From positions 1 to 64,000 of the forward strand of contig CAIQIE010000248.1 in NCBI GenBank assembly GCA_903871805.1: a DNA stretch of 64,000 nucleotides, written 5' to 3'. Shown here piece by piece: positions 52,940 to 63,253 of this stretch. The first letter of the stretch is position 1, and each line of letters opens with the position of its first letter. Under the pieces are notes generated by a model. That model worked only from the letters and a program-made list of their open reading frames with translations, was not told the DNA's origin and did not search any database. The DNA is from an uncultured Planctomycetaceae bacterium (GTDB lineage Bacteria > Planctomycetota > Planctomycetia > Planctomycetales > Planctomycetaceae). Position numbers and translations under genes: made by a program.

Positions 52940-54742
52940 TTATGGGAAACTCTGCTGTACCGGGGTTGGTGCCGCGGTGGGAGTGACCCGAGGGTCAACA
53001 TTGCACATCATTCGCATGTCTTCGTGAGCATTGTTATGGCAATGGAATACGAATGGACCTTTGAATGTACGGAATCGCATCAGTAATTCAACCACACCGT
53101 TTCCGGTGAGATAGGTCACATCGTTCTTGAAAGCGAAATCAACCGGAGGCGGACCACCGTTGAAACTGATCAGCTGATGGGACTCGACATGGATATGAAT
53201 CGGATGCCACCAGCCGCCGCTGTTGTTGCGAAGAATCCACTTCTCAACAGCACCAATTGTCGGTGTTGCATCCGCTCGGGTCGGATCATAGAACTTCTGA
53301 TTGATCTGCCATGCTCCGTTACGCCGCTGGAACTCAAAAGTACGAGTCGCAACAGCATCTGCCGGATTGAGCTTTTCGTGCGGACGCAACGTCGTGTTGA
53401 GATCCACGGTTGGATTATTTGGCTGAGGTGTACCTTCGACGATAAACTTCAGATATCGATCCGGAGTGGCGAGGTGCACTCGCTGCGTGAAGGAGCCATT
53501 CGGACCACGACCATTATCCTGAGACAGGATGTTCTCCAGATAAAGTTCGTTCGGGGCATCCGTAAAGTCGATGATTACGTCGGCCCTGTTGGCCGGACTC
53601 ATCAGCATTGTCTGTTCTGAGATCGGTTTTGGATATAGCCACGTATCCTTGGCGATTCGCATGAAAGGACTCCCATCGCTGAGACGCCATTCCGTGAACC
53701 GTGCATTAAACGCCGTCAGTATGCGAAAACGGTACTTGCGACGCTGAACCTTCAGAAACGGCTGAGCAACGCCATTCACCAGCCAGATGTCTCCCAGGTG
53801 CCCGTTAAAATCCAGCGGGTTAAACGCCAGAGTACCGTCGGCATTCAGCTTGCGATCCTGGAGGCACAGCGGAATGTCAAACTCACCCGAGGGCAGAACA
53901 TTATCATCGATGAGTTTTTGTTCCAGATCGTCAACTGTGATACAGAACCCACACATCCCACGCCAGACGTTGTGGTCCGTGACATCCAGCCCGTGGTCGT
54001 GGTACCACATTGTGGATGGACTTTCAGCGAAGTCCGGTTGACCATTCAGCATCGGCACTGAAAGAGGATAGTAATAGTCACGAGCACGTCCGGGAAGAAC
54101 GTAGAAGTGCGGCGAGCCATCAGCGTGTGACGGTGTGTGTGCACCATGCATGTGAATCGAAGTCTCAACCGTCATGTCATTCACAAAACGAACGACAATC
54201 GGCTGCCCGACGCGGGATCTGAAAGTCGGCCCGGGCATCAAACCGTCATACGTGAAAATCGGAGTCTTCACGCCGGGGATAAACTCGTGAATCGACTCTT
54301 TCATGTGAATTTCATAGTACTTCTCTGGCCCGACTTCATACCACGCCTGTCGAGGTTCGTTGGCAGTTCGACGATCGAAGTATTCTGGGGCTACACCATG
54401 GAAAACATCGCCGACGGTCCACGGAGGTGTTCCTACACTGACAGGCACTGCGTCCTGAGCCCGAACCAGCGGTAGTGCGAAGGGAGTGTAGGTGAAACCG
54501 CCGGAAACTGTGCGAGTCGTTGGAGCCGGAGTAGGCTTTGGTGCCGGTGTCACAGGCGGCTTTACGGGCACGCCTGGCTTTGGCGCCTGATTGCCAGCGG
54601 CAGGTGTGGGTTTCGGCAGGGAGGGAGGGGCCGTTGGTTTGGGAGGAGCCGCCATCGCAATGGCGGCGCTCCCGACAACGATTGCCGCAGCAGACTTTTT
54701 GAGGACATTCCGCCGCGACGCGGCAGATCGTTTGGACTTCAT
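52940..54742 (-). CDS. multicopper oxidase, Tat-exported (first of a pair)
   Basis: A 600-residue protein of the multicopper oxidase family, which couples one-electron oxidations to reduction of O2 to water. The Tat signal is ASRRNVLKKSAAAIVVG. A Pro/Lys/Ala-rich linker (about 30-75) precedes the cupredoxin domains. All copper motifs are present: IHMHGAH, WYHDHG, HPIHIHVESH and HCHNNAHEDMRM (type 1, 2 and 3 ligands). Sequence features suit a bilirubin-oxidase/CotA-like or metal-oxidising enzyme; the substrate is unknown. ATG 54742 follows GAAGGAG; the track start at 54850 is rejected. It has its own terminator. Confidence 0.93.
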   Translation of the reverse strand: MKSKRSAASRRNVLKKSAAAIVVGSAAIAMAAPPKPTAPPSLPKPTPAAGNQAPKPGVPVKPPVTPAPKPTPAPTTRTVSGGFTYTPFALPLVRAQDAVPVSVGTPPWTVGDVFHGVAPEYFDRRTANEPRQAWYEVGPEKYYEIHMKESIHEFIPGVKTPIFTYDGLMPGPTFRSRVGQPIVVRFVNDMTVETSIHMHGAHTPSHADGSPHFYVLPGRARDYYYPLSVPMLNGQPDFAESPSTMWYHDHGLDVTDHNVWRGMCGFCITVDDLEQKLIDDNVLPSGEFDIPLCLQDRKLNADGTLAFNPLDFNGHLGDIWLVNGVAQPFLKVQRRKYRFRILTAFNARFTEWRLSDGSPFMRIAKDTWLYPKPISEQTMLMSPANRADVIIDFTDAPNELYLENILSQDNGRGPNGSFTQRVHLATPDRYLKFIVEGTPQPNNPTVDLNTTLRPHEKLNPADAVATRTFEFQRRNGAWQINQKFYDPTRADATPTIGAVEKWILRNNSGGWWHPIHIHVESHQLISFNGGPPPVDFAFKNDVTYLTGNGVVELLMRFRTFKGPFVFHCHNNAHEDMRMMCNVDPRVTPTAAPTPVQQSFP

Positions 54743-55548
54743 TTTTGGGCTCCTTCGCTTCAACAAGCGACAACGTTTAACTAGAACTTGAACCGCAGGT
54801 TGAAGTTCTGCAACCGCAGGAGCCATACCATGATCCGATGCCGACATCATAATTCCTGTGTCTGGATCGTTTTGATATTTACGGGTCCGGTGATGCGGGA
54901 TGTTCTGATTATGACGCCTTGCTTGTTCATGGAAGTACCCACGAGACGGTAGAAAACGAACAGCCTATGGGAGAATTTGCGGGTGAAATAATTAACCTTA
55001 AGATCCATAATTCCTCAGATGTGAACAGATTGCTTTATCAGAGTGAAATAAAAGTGAACGATCCGCACCATTGGTTTGGACTAGTTTCTGGCAGACGTGA
55101 GCCCGTAATAAAACGGCAAACCTTTGTGTGGTCATGACACCTCTTAACAGGAAAAAGACGGAATTTGCGGCGATTTAGGCCACTAACAACGCGTCTCGTG
55201 GGCAGAAGCCCAACTAAGTTACCCTGTGTCGGCCTGATGTTTTACCCTTGCGACGATTGCATCTCCTGATCCGATTGTAGTGTTTATGTCGCTGACGAAA
55301 TCAATGAAACCGGTGGTGTCGCGATCAGAACGCGTATCGTGAGAGGGGCAAAAAATGCACACGCAGTGCCGCGTACTACGGTGTGTTTCATGTCCAGACT
55401 GGACGATCAGGTTACGCCGCTTACCTGCCGATTTGCCGCACTGATTCCGTCGGGCAGGCTCTTTTGTTTCCACTGCTTACCGCGGTCAGAGGACAGACAC
55501 GTCTCTGTCCTCTGACCCAGCGGCGATGCCTTTCTGCTGCATACTTTA
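54743..55548. other. long spacer between the two multicopper oxidase genes
   Basis: About 800 bases, AT-richer than the flanks in its middle (roughly 54850-55160). The plus ORF 54919-55137 has no family and is not called. It carries the promoter of the first oxidase and the hairpin at 55484-55517. Confidence 0.45.
55484..55517. terminator. perfect 14-base hairpin after the second multicopper oxidase gene
   Basis: GGTCAGAGGACAGA pairs perfectly with TCTGTCCTCTGACC around a 6-base loop. It begins 32 bases after the oxidase stop on the minus strand. There is no T run on either side, so it may be a rho-independent-like barrier or a dispersed palindromic repeat. Confidence 0.6.
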
Positions 55549-57378
55549 TCACGGATAACTGGCCTGAATCAGTTGCGGTGAAGTGGTGGGAATGACACGT
55601 GGATCCACGGTGAACATCATACGCATGTCTTCGTGATCCACGTTGTGGCAGTGAAAGACGAATGGTCCTTTGAATGTCCGGAACTTCATCAGCAGATGCA
55701 CCTCGCTGCCACCATCCAGAATATGGATGTCGCTTTTGAAACGGTCATGCAGTGGCGGTACCTGTCCGTTGTAGCTGATAATCTGGTGTGATTCGAGGTG
55801 TATGTGGATGGGATGCCACCATCCACCGCTGCCGTTGCGACAGATCCAGCGTTCGACGGATCCCAGTGTGGGTGTTGCATTCGCGAGCGTTGGATCAAAA
55901 AATCGCTGATTAATCTGCCAGGCACCGTTCCGGCGATGGAATTCGAAGACACGCGTAACGACTGCATCACTGGCCTGCAGTGTGTTGTGTGGTCTTAGGG
56001 CCGTTCCTGCAATGACTGATGCGCTGTTGGGCTGCTTTTCGCCTTCGACGATAAACTTGAGATATCTTTCCGGGACGTCAAGCCGCCCTGGATTGTCCAG
56101 AGAACCCTCGGGCTTTCGGCCATTCACCTGAGCAAGGATATTCTCAAGGTAGAGCTCATTCGGGGCATTTGTGAAGTCAATGACTACGTCAGCACGCTGA
56201 CCGGAACTCAGCATAATTCTGGATTGTTCAATGGCCTGTGGATAGAGCCAACTGTCCTTTCCAATACGGGTGAAAGGCTGACCATTGCTCAATTGCACTT
56301 CCAGAAATCGAGCATTACAGCCATTCAGGATACGAAGACGGTATTTGCGTCGCTCCACTTTCAGAAATGGCTGAGCTTTGCCGTTAACGACCCAGATATT
56401 TCCCAGCGTGCCGTCGTGGTCCAGAGGATCGAACCACAGCGTCCCGTCCGGGTTCAGTCGACGGTCCTGCAGACAGATGGGGATATCATATTGACCTGCT
56501 GGCAGGACGTTGGATGCGATAAGGTCGTCCTCCAGTGCATCTGTACAGATTGCCGCTCCGCAAAGCCCCCTCCAGATGTTGCCCGCTGCGATATCCATCC
56601 CGTGGTCGTGGTACCAGAGTGTGGACGGACTTTCTGTGAAGTCGGGCTGACCATTGAGCATAGGCACGGTGCTGGGATAAAAATAATCACGCGCTCGTCC
56701 GGGAAGAACGTAAAACGTTGGATATCCATCGGAATGCGCGGGCGTATGACCACCATGCAGATGAACTGACGTCTCGATTGAGAGGTCGTTCCAGAACCGG
56801 ACCACTGCGGGTTGCCCGATCCGAAATCGCAGAGTTGGCCCGGGATAAGTCCCGTTGTATCCGTAAATTGGAGTTTTGACACCCGGAATAATTTCATGAA
56901 CTCCGGCCTGCATGCGGACTTCATAGAATTTTGGGGGCATCGATTCGTAGAAATTCAAATCAGGTCGCTCGGCGACTCGACGATCAAAGTACTCTGGCGC
57001 AATTCCGTGGAAGACATTTCCCGGCTGAAATTGTGCCTCTGTAACGGTCAATGGCTGCAAAGTTGCCGGCACAGGCAGGGGCACCGTAAACGGTGTGAAT
57101 TTGAATGGAACCGGTGGCAATGTATTGACAGGTGCCGGTGCAGGCGCGGGCTGTGGAGTTGGGCGTACTGCCGGGGTTGTGGGCTTTGGAACTGACGCCG
57201 ACGCCGGAGTTCTTACGGGCTTCGGGGCGACCGTTTTCGCTGGTGGCGATGTTGGTTTTTGAAGGGGCGACTGCTGGGCCGCAAGTGCGGCACCTGATGC
57301 AGTCGCGGCGGCAGCGACTGTCCGCAGAATACGACGTCTGGTTTGCGGTTGTGGTCCGTGATTTTTGTGTTTGCTCAT
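55549..57378 (-). CDS. multicopper oxidase, Tat-exported (second of a pair)
   Basis: A 609-residue paralogue of the first oxidase. The Tat signal is QTRRRILRTVAAAATASG, followed by a Pro/Lys/Ala-rich linker. Copper motifs: VHLHGGH, WYHDHGMD, HPIHIHLESH and HCHNVDHEDMRM. The two proteins share many identical blocks (FYVLPGRARDY, GVKTPI, WQINQ) but differ through the linker and several loops, so the duplication is not recent. Probable role in copper or phenol/metal oxidation outside the cytoplasm. Same strand, 800 bases from the first copy. Confidence 0.93.
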   Translation of the reverse strand: MSKHKNHGPQPQTRRRILRTVAAAATASGAALAAQQSPLQKPTSPPAKTVAPKPVRTPASASVPKPTTPAVRPTPQPAPAPAPVNTLPPVPFKFTPFTVPLPVPATLQPLTVTEAQFQPGNVFHGIAPEYFDRRVAERPDLNFYESMPPKFYEVRMQAGVHEIIPGVKTPIYGYNGTYPGPTLRFRIGQPAVVRFWNDLSIETSVHLHGGHTPAHSDGYPTFYVLPGRARDYFYPSTVPMLNGQPDFTESPSTLWYHDHGMDIAAGNIWRGLCGAAICTDALEDDLIASNVLPAGQYDIPICLQDRRLNPDGTLWFDPLDHDGTLGNIWVVNGKAQPFLKVERRKYRLRILNGCNARFLEVQLSNGQPFTRIGKDSWLYPQAIEQSRIMLSSGQRADVVIDFTNAPNELYLENILAQVNGRKPEGSLDNPGRLDVPERYLKFIVEGEKQPNSASVIAGTALRPHNTLQASDAVVTRVFEFHRRNGAWQINQRFFDPTLANATPTLGSVERWICRNGSGGWWHPIHIHLESHQIISYNGQVPPLHDRFKSDIHILDGGSEVHLLMKFRTFKGPFVFHCHNVDHEDMRMMFTVDPRVIPTTSPQLIQASYP

Positions 57379-58221
57379 ATCCGTGGCTCAACTGAAATAT
57401 TCAGAGTGAAAAACTGGCAGGTAATCATTGGCTCAGCACTGTTGATACCACAGAAGACGGTGCACAGCCCCGATTAGAATAAACCTATGCGGCCCGTTTG
57501 TTTTCTCTATTTGAACGCCATGGGCGTAGCTTTGCTCAGGTCATTTGGAGGGGATTTTTCCATGGAATCACGCGGAATTGGGAAGACTTTTTCCTTTCAC
57601 ATCTGCTCAGCAAAGCCTTGTAGAGATGGATTGTTCATGAAAGGGGACGGAGTTTACCTGGCAGTTGTTAACAGAGTGAAACACTTCTTATTTTTCATCT
57701 GTTGCGGGCGACTCATGACATAGGCTGAGTTGCAGGCATCGCGTTTTCCATAACCTGGCAGGCAATTTCATTTTGCAGCGCAGGCACTGGGCTCAAGTTC
57801 GTCAGCTTTATGTGGCAACGAAGATCGTCTTTCAACTGCCGCGTCCGAGTTGATGAATATTCGAAGCGGCATCAGGCTCTGTTTCCTGCATCGAAGCATT
57901 GACGGAAGTTGCTGATAACCAGTCAGGCTTTGAAGTAATCGTTGCCTACAGAATCGCGGGCAGGGCAGGGGGATCGATTTTTCCGCCACGTTGCAGAAAT
58001 GCGACAGGTGTGAAGCAGGCTGTGTCCATAATCATCGCTGCAGACCATCGACTCTCCGTATAAACTGGGAGGACCTCGCAACGGAACGTCTTCGCAGTCG
58101 TGTGGGAATTTCGGTGCGTCGCGATCAGGACTCTCAATCTCAGTAGTACCATTCCGCATGGTCTGGCGATATCGGTTTGGGTGCCCGGGTAACCAGTTGG
58201 TTTCAGCTTTCCGGATTTCTG
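57379..58221. other. divergent region between the second oxidase and gspI
   Basis: About 840 bases without a supported gene. ORFs 57487-57723 (plus) and 57768-58248 (minus) have no family. It separates the minus-strand copper block from the plus-strand gspIJK operon and must contain both promoters. Confidence 0.45.
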
Positions 58222-58695
58222 ATGTCTATTGTCCCTCAACATCATCAAACAGGACGTTCACGACGCGGTGCAGTCGGCGGCTGTTCGCGTCGTGGGCTAT
58301 CGCTCATTGAAGTGATGCTGTCTGTGGCAATTCTTGCCGGGGCATTAGCAGTACTTGGTCATCAGGCGTCGGTCGGGGTCAATGCGGCGCTGCGATCTCA
58401 GTTGAGCACTGAAGCGGCCCTGAAGTGTCAGACTCAGATGGAATTATTGCTGGCTATTGGGTTTCGGGGGTTGCCGGTTTCCGATCAGGCACTTCCGGGA
58501 AATGGCACGTGGCACTGGTCTGCTGAACTGTTACCTTCAGAGTTTGAGGGTGTTCAAGTGCTGCGTGTTTCTGTCTACAAGCCTGGAGGGAGACTGGAAC
58601 GGTTGAGCAAATGGACGCTGACACGCCTTGTTGGGTCTGCTCCGAAAGAGATCGGCGCTGGGAACTCTTCTTCGTTGAAACCGCGTGTGAGGTAA
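58222..58695 (+). CDS. type II secretion minor pseudopilin GspI-like
   Basis: A 157-residue pseudopilin. The prepilin motif RRGLSLIEVMLSVAILAGAL has Gly before the mature Leu and Glu at +5. It is short, with a C-terminal VLRVSVYKPGGRLERLSKWTLTRLV, a GspI-like strand pattern. The first of three tightly packed genes (gspI, gspJ, gspK), four bases before gspJ. ATG 58222 is used; the track begins at an upstream GTG-type start (58177) that lengthens the leader. Confidence 0.82.
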   Translation: MSIVPQHHQTGRSRRGAVGGCSRRGLSLIEVMLSVAILAGALAVLGHQASVGVNAALRSQLSTEAALKCQTQMELLLAIGFRGLPVSDQALPGNGTWHWSAELLPSEFEGVQVLRVSVYKPGGRLERLSKWTLTRLVGSAPKEIGAGNSSSLKPRVR

Positions 58696-58699
58696 GGCG

Positions 58700-59533
58700 A
58701 TGAAGATGAATGGCAAACGGTGCTGCGATGGTCGATTTTCATTAAGTGATGCCGCAGCACGCGGAATGACTTTAATGGAACTGATGCTGGCCCTCGCACT
58801 AACCGGGATCCTGATGAGTTCCATTGCGGTCGCGTTGAATTTGTTCTGGAAATATCGCACGCTTTCGCAGGAGAATACTTCCGTTTCCGGAATTCGGCGG
58901 GGAATTTACGAGGATATAGCGGTTGATCTGCGTGCGGTTCTTCGGCCCACAGCACCCTTGAAAAGGTCAGTGCTGAAGCGAAGCAACAGTGGCGATTCCG
59001 GCCTGCAGGATTTCTCAGGCGGCAATGAACTGGTCCTGGATTACACAGAGATGCTGACTATTCCGGACCAGGCGATAGCAGACCACCCTGTGAGTTTTCT
59101 GGGAGAAGCCGGATGGTTTGCCGTGCTTTCACGGGCCACCAGCTACAGATTCCCGAATACTCAGGCTTACGGCAGTGAGTTTGGTCACATTGTCTGGTCC
59201 AATGGCCAGGCGTTGCGTGGCGTGTTCAGCCTGCACGATGAGCAGTCTGTTTCTCTGTCGCTGAGTCAGGCTCAGAATGCCCCATCGCTGATTCGAAGGA
59301 TTGTGCCCTTCACCTCTAACGCATCATCTTCAGATCCGGAGATCACCGAACTACTGATTTCCAGTCGTGTTCGATCGATTTCGTTCCGTTACCTGGATGG
59401 TGCTAAGTGGGTGACTCGCTGGAACAGCGAAGAGTTACAGGGTTTGCCGGTGGCGGTGGAGTGTCGTCTGGAGTGGACGGATGGTTCGCCGATGGATGTT
59501 TTTGTAATCAATCTTCCGGCAGCGGAGCAGTGA
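58700..59533 (+). CDS. type II secretion minor pseudopilin GspJ-like
   Basis: A 277-residue pseudopilin, long for the family. The motif ARGMTLMELMLALALTGILM has Gly before the mature Met and Glu at +5. GspJ sits in the tip complex with GspI, K and H. The head has alternating strands and a SISFRYLDGAKWVTRWNSEE segment typical of GspJ. GAGGTAAGG precedes ATG 58700; gspK starts one base after its stop (TGATATG). Confidence 0.85.
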   Translation: MKMNGKRCCDGRFSLSDAAARGMTLMELMLALALTGILMSSIAVALNLFWKYRTLSQENTSVSGIRRGIYEDIAVDLRAVLRPTAPLKRSVLKRSNSGDSGLQDFSGGNELVLDYTEMLTIPDQAIADHPVSFLGEAGWFAVLSRATSYRFPNTQAYGSEFGHIVWSNGQALRGVFSLHDEQSVSLSLSQAQNAPSLIRRIVPFTSNASSSDPEITELLISSRVRSISFRYLDGAKWVTRWNSEELQGLPVAVECRLEWTDGSPMDVFVINLPAAEQ

Positions 59534-59534
59534 T

Positions 59535-61142
59535 ATGAGCAGAGTTCTGTCTCGACAGACAACCGGTAGTTCCAGGCAACGGACCGGATTCGTACTGTTG
59601 CTGGTTCTGGTGGTGGTGACGCTGCTGAGTTTTGCCGTGTATTCCTTTTCCAGCCTGATGGTGACAGAGTTTGGTGCGGCGAAGACCAGTCTGCAGCATT
59701 TGAAGCGTCGCCAACTGGCGGAGTCTGCTCTGGAGTTGGCGATCGCCGATCTTCGCAGTCCTCCGAAGGTAGCGCGGAAAACGACGGTGACGATTCCTCT
59801 TGCAGATGGAGAGTCCGGAATGATGACGCTGCTGCAGCGGTTGCCATCCCGTGACGGAGTGAAATCGGAAATTGGCTGGTTGAATGAATCCTCGAAGCTT
59901 AACCTGCGAACTCTGCCGCTGAAGTCATCCCGACGGCCCCTGGCACGGCGCAGACTCACTATGATTCCGGGAATGACGGTTCCTCTGGCCGACTCCATTC
60001 TTGACTGGATCGATGAAGACAATGAGCCATCCGAATTTGGAGTGGAAGCAGAATGGTATCTGTCACAGGTACAGCCTCGGGTGCCGAGAAACGGCATCTT
60101 TGAGGATCTGAGGGAATTGCTGCTTGTACGCGGGATGACTGCGGAACTGATGTTTGGTGAAGACCAGAACGCCAATGGGATTCTGGATCCTGAGGAAGAC
60201 GATGGTACTGAAACTGCGCCAAATGACAATCGGGATGGGGTACTGCAGTCGGGTCTGTCAGAGTACCTGACTCTGGTCAGTGCAGAGTCTGTCATGGATG
60301 AAAAAGGGGATCCGAAAATTCATCTGAATTCCAAAGAACTGGCACAAATGTATGACATGATTCTCGCGCGACTTGGATCAGAGGCAGCACTGTATATCGT
60401 TGCTGGACGGCTGCACGGGATCTACTGGCTGGATGATATCAGGCCGGATGAAGGGGAAGACCGGGAACTCAGACTTCGGGAACGTCTTGAGCAGGCTGAT
60501 GAGCGTCTGCGAATGCAGCTGGGAATTCACAAGCAGTCAAAGAAGAACATTGCGGCTCACGAATACTCACGTGGCGGACTGGTACTGGATGGAAATCCAT
60601 CGTTTGAGTTTCGTTCAATTGCAGACCTGTTTGGCGGGCAGGTCCGTGCGACGGTGGATGGCAAGGACCGTGTGATTCAGTCACCCTGGGCTGCGGATAC
60701 CGCAACGATTGGGCGTATGCTGCCGGAACTGGCGGAGATTTTTTCGATCTCAACGGACAGAGCCGTCTACGGTCGCATCGATATCAACTCGGCTTCCGAA
60801 GCTGTACTGGCATCGATTCCCGGAGTCAGTGAGTCCCTGGCTCGATCGATTCGCGGACTACAGCCAAAACCGGAGGAGCGCCGGAAGAAGGGGTTTCAAT
60901 CCGTTGCATGGATTTTGAGTCGAGGACTGGTAACAACCGGAGAATTTCGAGCGATGGCTCCGTATATGACTGTTGGCGGTGACGTGTACAGCGGGATTGC
61001 CATCGGTCAGATTCAGGGTGAACGACCTGTTGCCGCAATTCGTTTTTCTGTCGACTGCACTGCCACTGTTCATCGTATGCTGCTGTTTCAGGATCTTCCG
61101 ATATTTTCCGCAGAGCAGACAGGGCTGAGTTGGCAGAAGTAG
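59535..61142 (+). CDS. type II secretion minor pseudopilin GspK-like
   Basis: A 535-residue GspK-family protein, the large capping pseudopilin. The N-terminal motif RTGFVLLLVLVVVTLLSFAV has no Glu at +5, as usual for GspK. The body contains NESSKLNLRTLP, SILDWIDEDNEP and IDINSASEAVLASIPGVSES, the helical SAM-like repeats of GspK. The protein is larger than the typical 320-330 residues, mainly by insertions in the middle. Its stop is ten bases before that of gspE on the opposite strand. Confidence 0.9.
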   Translation: MSRVLSRQTTGSSRQRTGFVLLLVLVVVTLLSFAVYSFSSLMVTEFGAAKTSLQHLKRRQLAESALELAIADLRSPPKVARKTTVTIPLADGESGMMTLLQRLPSRDGVKSEIGWLNESSKLNLRTLPLKSSRRPLARRRLTMIPGMTVPLADSILDWIDEDNEPSEFGVEAEWYLSQVQPRVPRNGIFEDLRELLLVRGMTAELMFGEDQNANGILDPEEDDGTETAPNDNRDGVLQSGLSEYLTLVSAESVMDEKGDPKIHLNSKELAQMYDMILARLGSEAALYIVAGRLHGIYWLDDIRPDEGEDRELRLRERLEQADERLRMQLGIHKQSKKNIAAHEYSRGGLVLDGNPSFEFRSIADLFGGQVRATVDGKDRVIQSPWAADTATIGRMLPELAEIFSISTDRAVYGRIDINSASEAVLASIPGVSESLARSIRGLQPKPEERRKKGFQSVAWILSRGLVTTGEFRAMAPYMTVGGDVYSGIAIGQIQGERPVAAIRFSVDCTATVHRMLLFQDLPIFSAEQTGLSWQK

Positions 61143-61152
61143 GTTACCCGCG

Positions 61153-62736
61153 TTATTCGCCTTCGGTATCCAGTGGGCATACTCGAATCAGTTCATCCAT
61201 GGACGTCTCTCCGGCAAGCACTCGTTGCCATCCGTTCTGTCGCAGAGTCTGCATGCCCTGACGCACAGCTTCTGTACGGATTTCTGCCGAGTCTGACTGC
61301 TGCATACAAAGGGCACGGATACGACTGCTGGTCATCAGTAATTCGAAAATGGCGATTCGGCCTGAGTAACCTGATCCACGACATTCCCGGCATCCGGTGG
61401 CATTCCACAGAGTGTGTGCCGGAGGCAGTTGACAGTCTTCAGGAATCTGATCCGGGGAAGGTAAGTATTCAAGACGACAGTGCCTGCAGAGTCTTCGGAC
61501 AAGGCGCTGCGCCAAAACCCCCTGAAGCGTACTGGCGACCAGATACGGTTCAATTCCCATATCGATCAGTCGCGTGAAAGTACCGGCCGCATCATTTGTG
61601 TGGATCGTGCTGAAGACCAAATGCCCTGTCATCGACGCCTGGATGGCACTGGCGGCCGTTTCGGCATCACGAACTTCGCCGATCAGAACCACATCCGGGT
61701 CGTGTCGCAGAACGCTGCGCAAGCCCGCGGCAAATGTCAGCCCGATTTGTGACTGCACCTGAATCTGACTGATCTGCTTCAGATTGTACTCCACAGGATC
61801 CTCGATCGTAATGATCTTCAGATCGGGGCGACGAATATCGCACAGGGAACTGTAGAGCGTTGTTGTTTTTCCGCTTCCCGTAGGACCTGTCACCAGAATC
61901 AGCCCGTGTGGTCGGCGAATCAAACTCTGCCAGTCTTTGCGAAGCTCTTCAGGGAAACGAACGGAATCGAGGCTGAGCGAGGCTCTTGACTTATCCAGCA
62001 GTCGCATCACGACACCTTCGCCGTGAAGCATGGGAATCACCGAAACTCGAATATCCACCTCATGTCCGCGAACTGTCAGCCGAATCCGCCCGTCCTGGGG
62101 CAGACGTTTTTCGGCAATGTTCATCTTTGCCATAATCTTGAGGCGACTGACGATGGCAGCCCGAAATCTTTGAATCTCGGCCGGCATTGGCTGAATCTGA
62201 AGCATGCCATCAACACGAAACCTGACGGCAAGGTCAGCCTCCTCGGGTTCAATATGAATATCGCTTGCCTTCTGCTCGATGGCCTCAAGGATCAGTTCGT
62301 TCACCAGCTTGACGACCGACGAGGCTTGCGATGCATCGCCGATCTCGTCACCTGCGGCAGCCTGCAGTGAGTCGATTTCCTCCTTCGACATCGCGACAAG
62401 TTCATGCACCGTTCCTCCGCCTACACCCAGCGCGTTTTTCAAATGTCGCTGGATCTGTTCCTCCTGAGCCAGTATGGGGTCCAAATAAAGCCCCGTGCGA
62501 ACGGTCAGGTCCTGGAGTGCTTCAAGGTTTAACGGATCTGCGACGGCAACCTGAACTCTATTTCCGTTTCGATGCAGTGGCAGAATTTTCTCTCGAAAGA
62601 GATCCTGCCCGGGAAACAACTGGACGAGTGCCGAGTCAGCGGTGAACTGCTCGAGGTCGACGAACTCCATCCCAAAGCGTGCGGCAAGTCTTCCCAGCGG
62701 ACTCAGGCTTTCAGATTCTGTGACGGCGGAAATCAC
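61153..62736 (-). CDS. gspE: type II secretion assembly ATPase GspE
   Basis: A 527-residue ATPase that drives pseudopilus assembly from the cytoplasmic side. The N-terminal MshEN-like domain (about 15-100) is followed by SDIHIEP near 160, Walker A GPTGSGKTTT at 284-293, IEDPVEY, Walker B DVVLIGEVRDAETA and the two Cys pairs LCRHC and GCREC that form the zinc subdomain. The start is GTG 62736 with GGAGC nine bases upstream. It follows gspD on the minus strand after about 520 bases and converges with gspK. Confidence 0.95.
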   Translation of the reverse strand: MISAVTESESLSPLGRLAARFGMEFVDLEQFTADSALVQLFPGQDLFREKILPLHRNGNRVQVAVADPLNLEALQDLTVRTGLYLDPILAQEEQIQRHLKNALGVGGGTVHELVAMSKEEIDSLQAAAGDEIGDASQASSVVKLVNELILEAIEQKASDIHIEPEEADLAVRFRVDGMLQIQPMPAEIQRFRAAIVSRLKIMAKMNIAEKRLPQDGRIRLTVRGHEVDIRVSVIPMLHGEGVVMRLLDKSRASLSLDSVRFPEELRKDWQSLIRRPHGLILVTGPTGSGKTTTLYSSLCDIRRPDLKIITIEDPVEYNLKQISQIQVQSQIGLTFAAGLRSVLRHDPDVVLIGEVRDAETAASAIQASMTGHLVFSTIHTNDAAGTFTRLIDMGIEPYLVASTLQGVLAQRLVRRLCRHCRLEYLPSPDQIPEDCQLPPAHTLWNATGCRECRGSGYSGRIAIFELLMTSSRIRALCMQQSDSAEIRTEAVRQGMQTLRQNGWQRVLAGETSMDELIRVCPLDTEGE

Positions 62737-63253
62737 GCGACGCTGCTCCGATATGGGAAGACGTTTTGCAGGAACGCTCTGCCGTAAAAAACGGTGTTCA
62801 GTTCAGAGGTCCGGGAAACACCTGCAAAACGGCAATCCGTGCAGGTGCGTTGGCGAACTGCATAAAGCGTTCCCCGGCGCTAAGCGAAGTCAGGGTCTTC
62901 GCGAGATGACGCTATCTGGAGCATGCTTTGCTGGCGATTCCCACTGCGAGCAAGTTCCCCGGGGCCTGAGGATTGCCGGTTTTCATTCAGTTCTGTGTTG
63001 AGGCGCATCCTGACCCGGGCGGTGTCGGATTTCTTAAGTAAACGCAGCCGTCAAACTCCACCGGGATTTTCAACAAACATCTGTGGTGCTTCGGCAACAT
63101 GTGTTGCTGAAAAACGTCAGAGTCAAGCCCGTGGCTAAGCTTGCAGTACAAGCCTGCTGTGATGATTCGGGAGCATTGGGATGCGAGCCATTGTGGGGAG
63201 TCGAAGTTAGAAATGGTACCTCGATCACCCAAGCACTGCAGAGCCTTCTCTGA
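62737..63253. other. spacer between gspD and gspE
   Basis: About 520 bases without a supported gene. An imperfect inverted repeat, TTTTCAACAAACA (63067-63079) against TGTGTTGCTGAAAA (about 63100-63113), could fold downstream of gspD. Holds the gspE promoter unless the genes are cotranscribed. Confidence 0.45.

Noticed and set aside
54919-55137. 72-residue plus ORF between the oxidase genes
   Set aside because: No homology recognised, no ribosome binding site and AT-rich intergenic composition.
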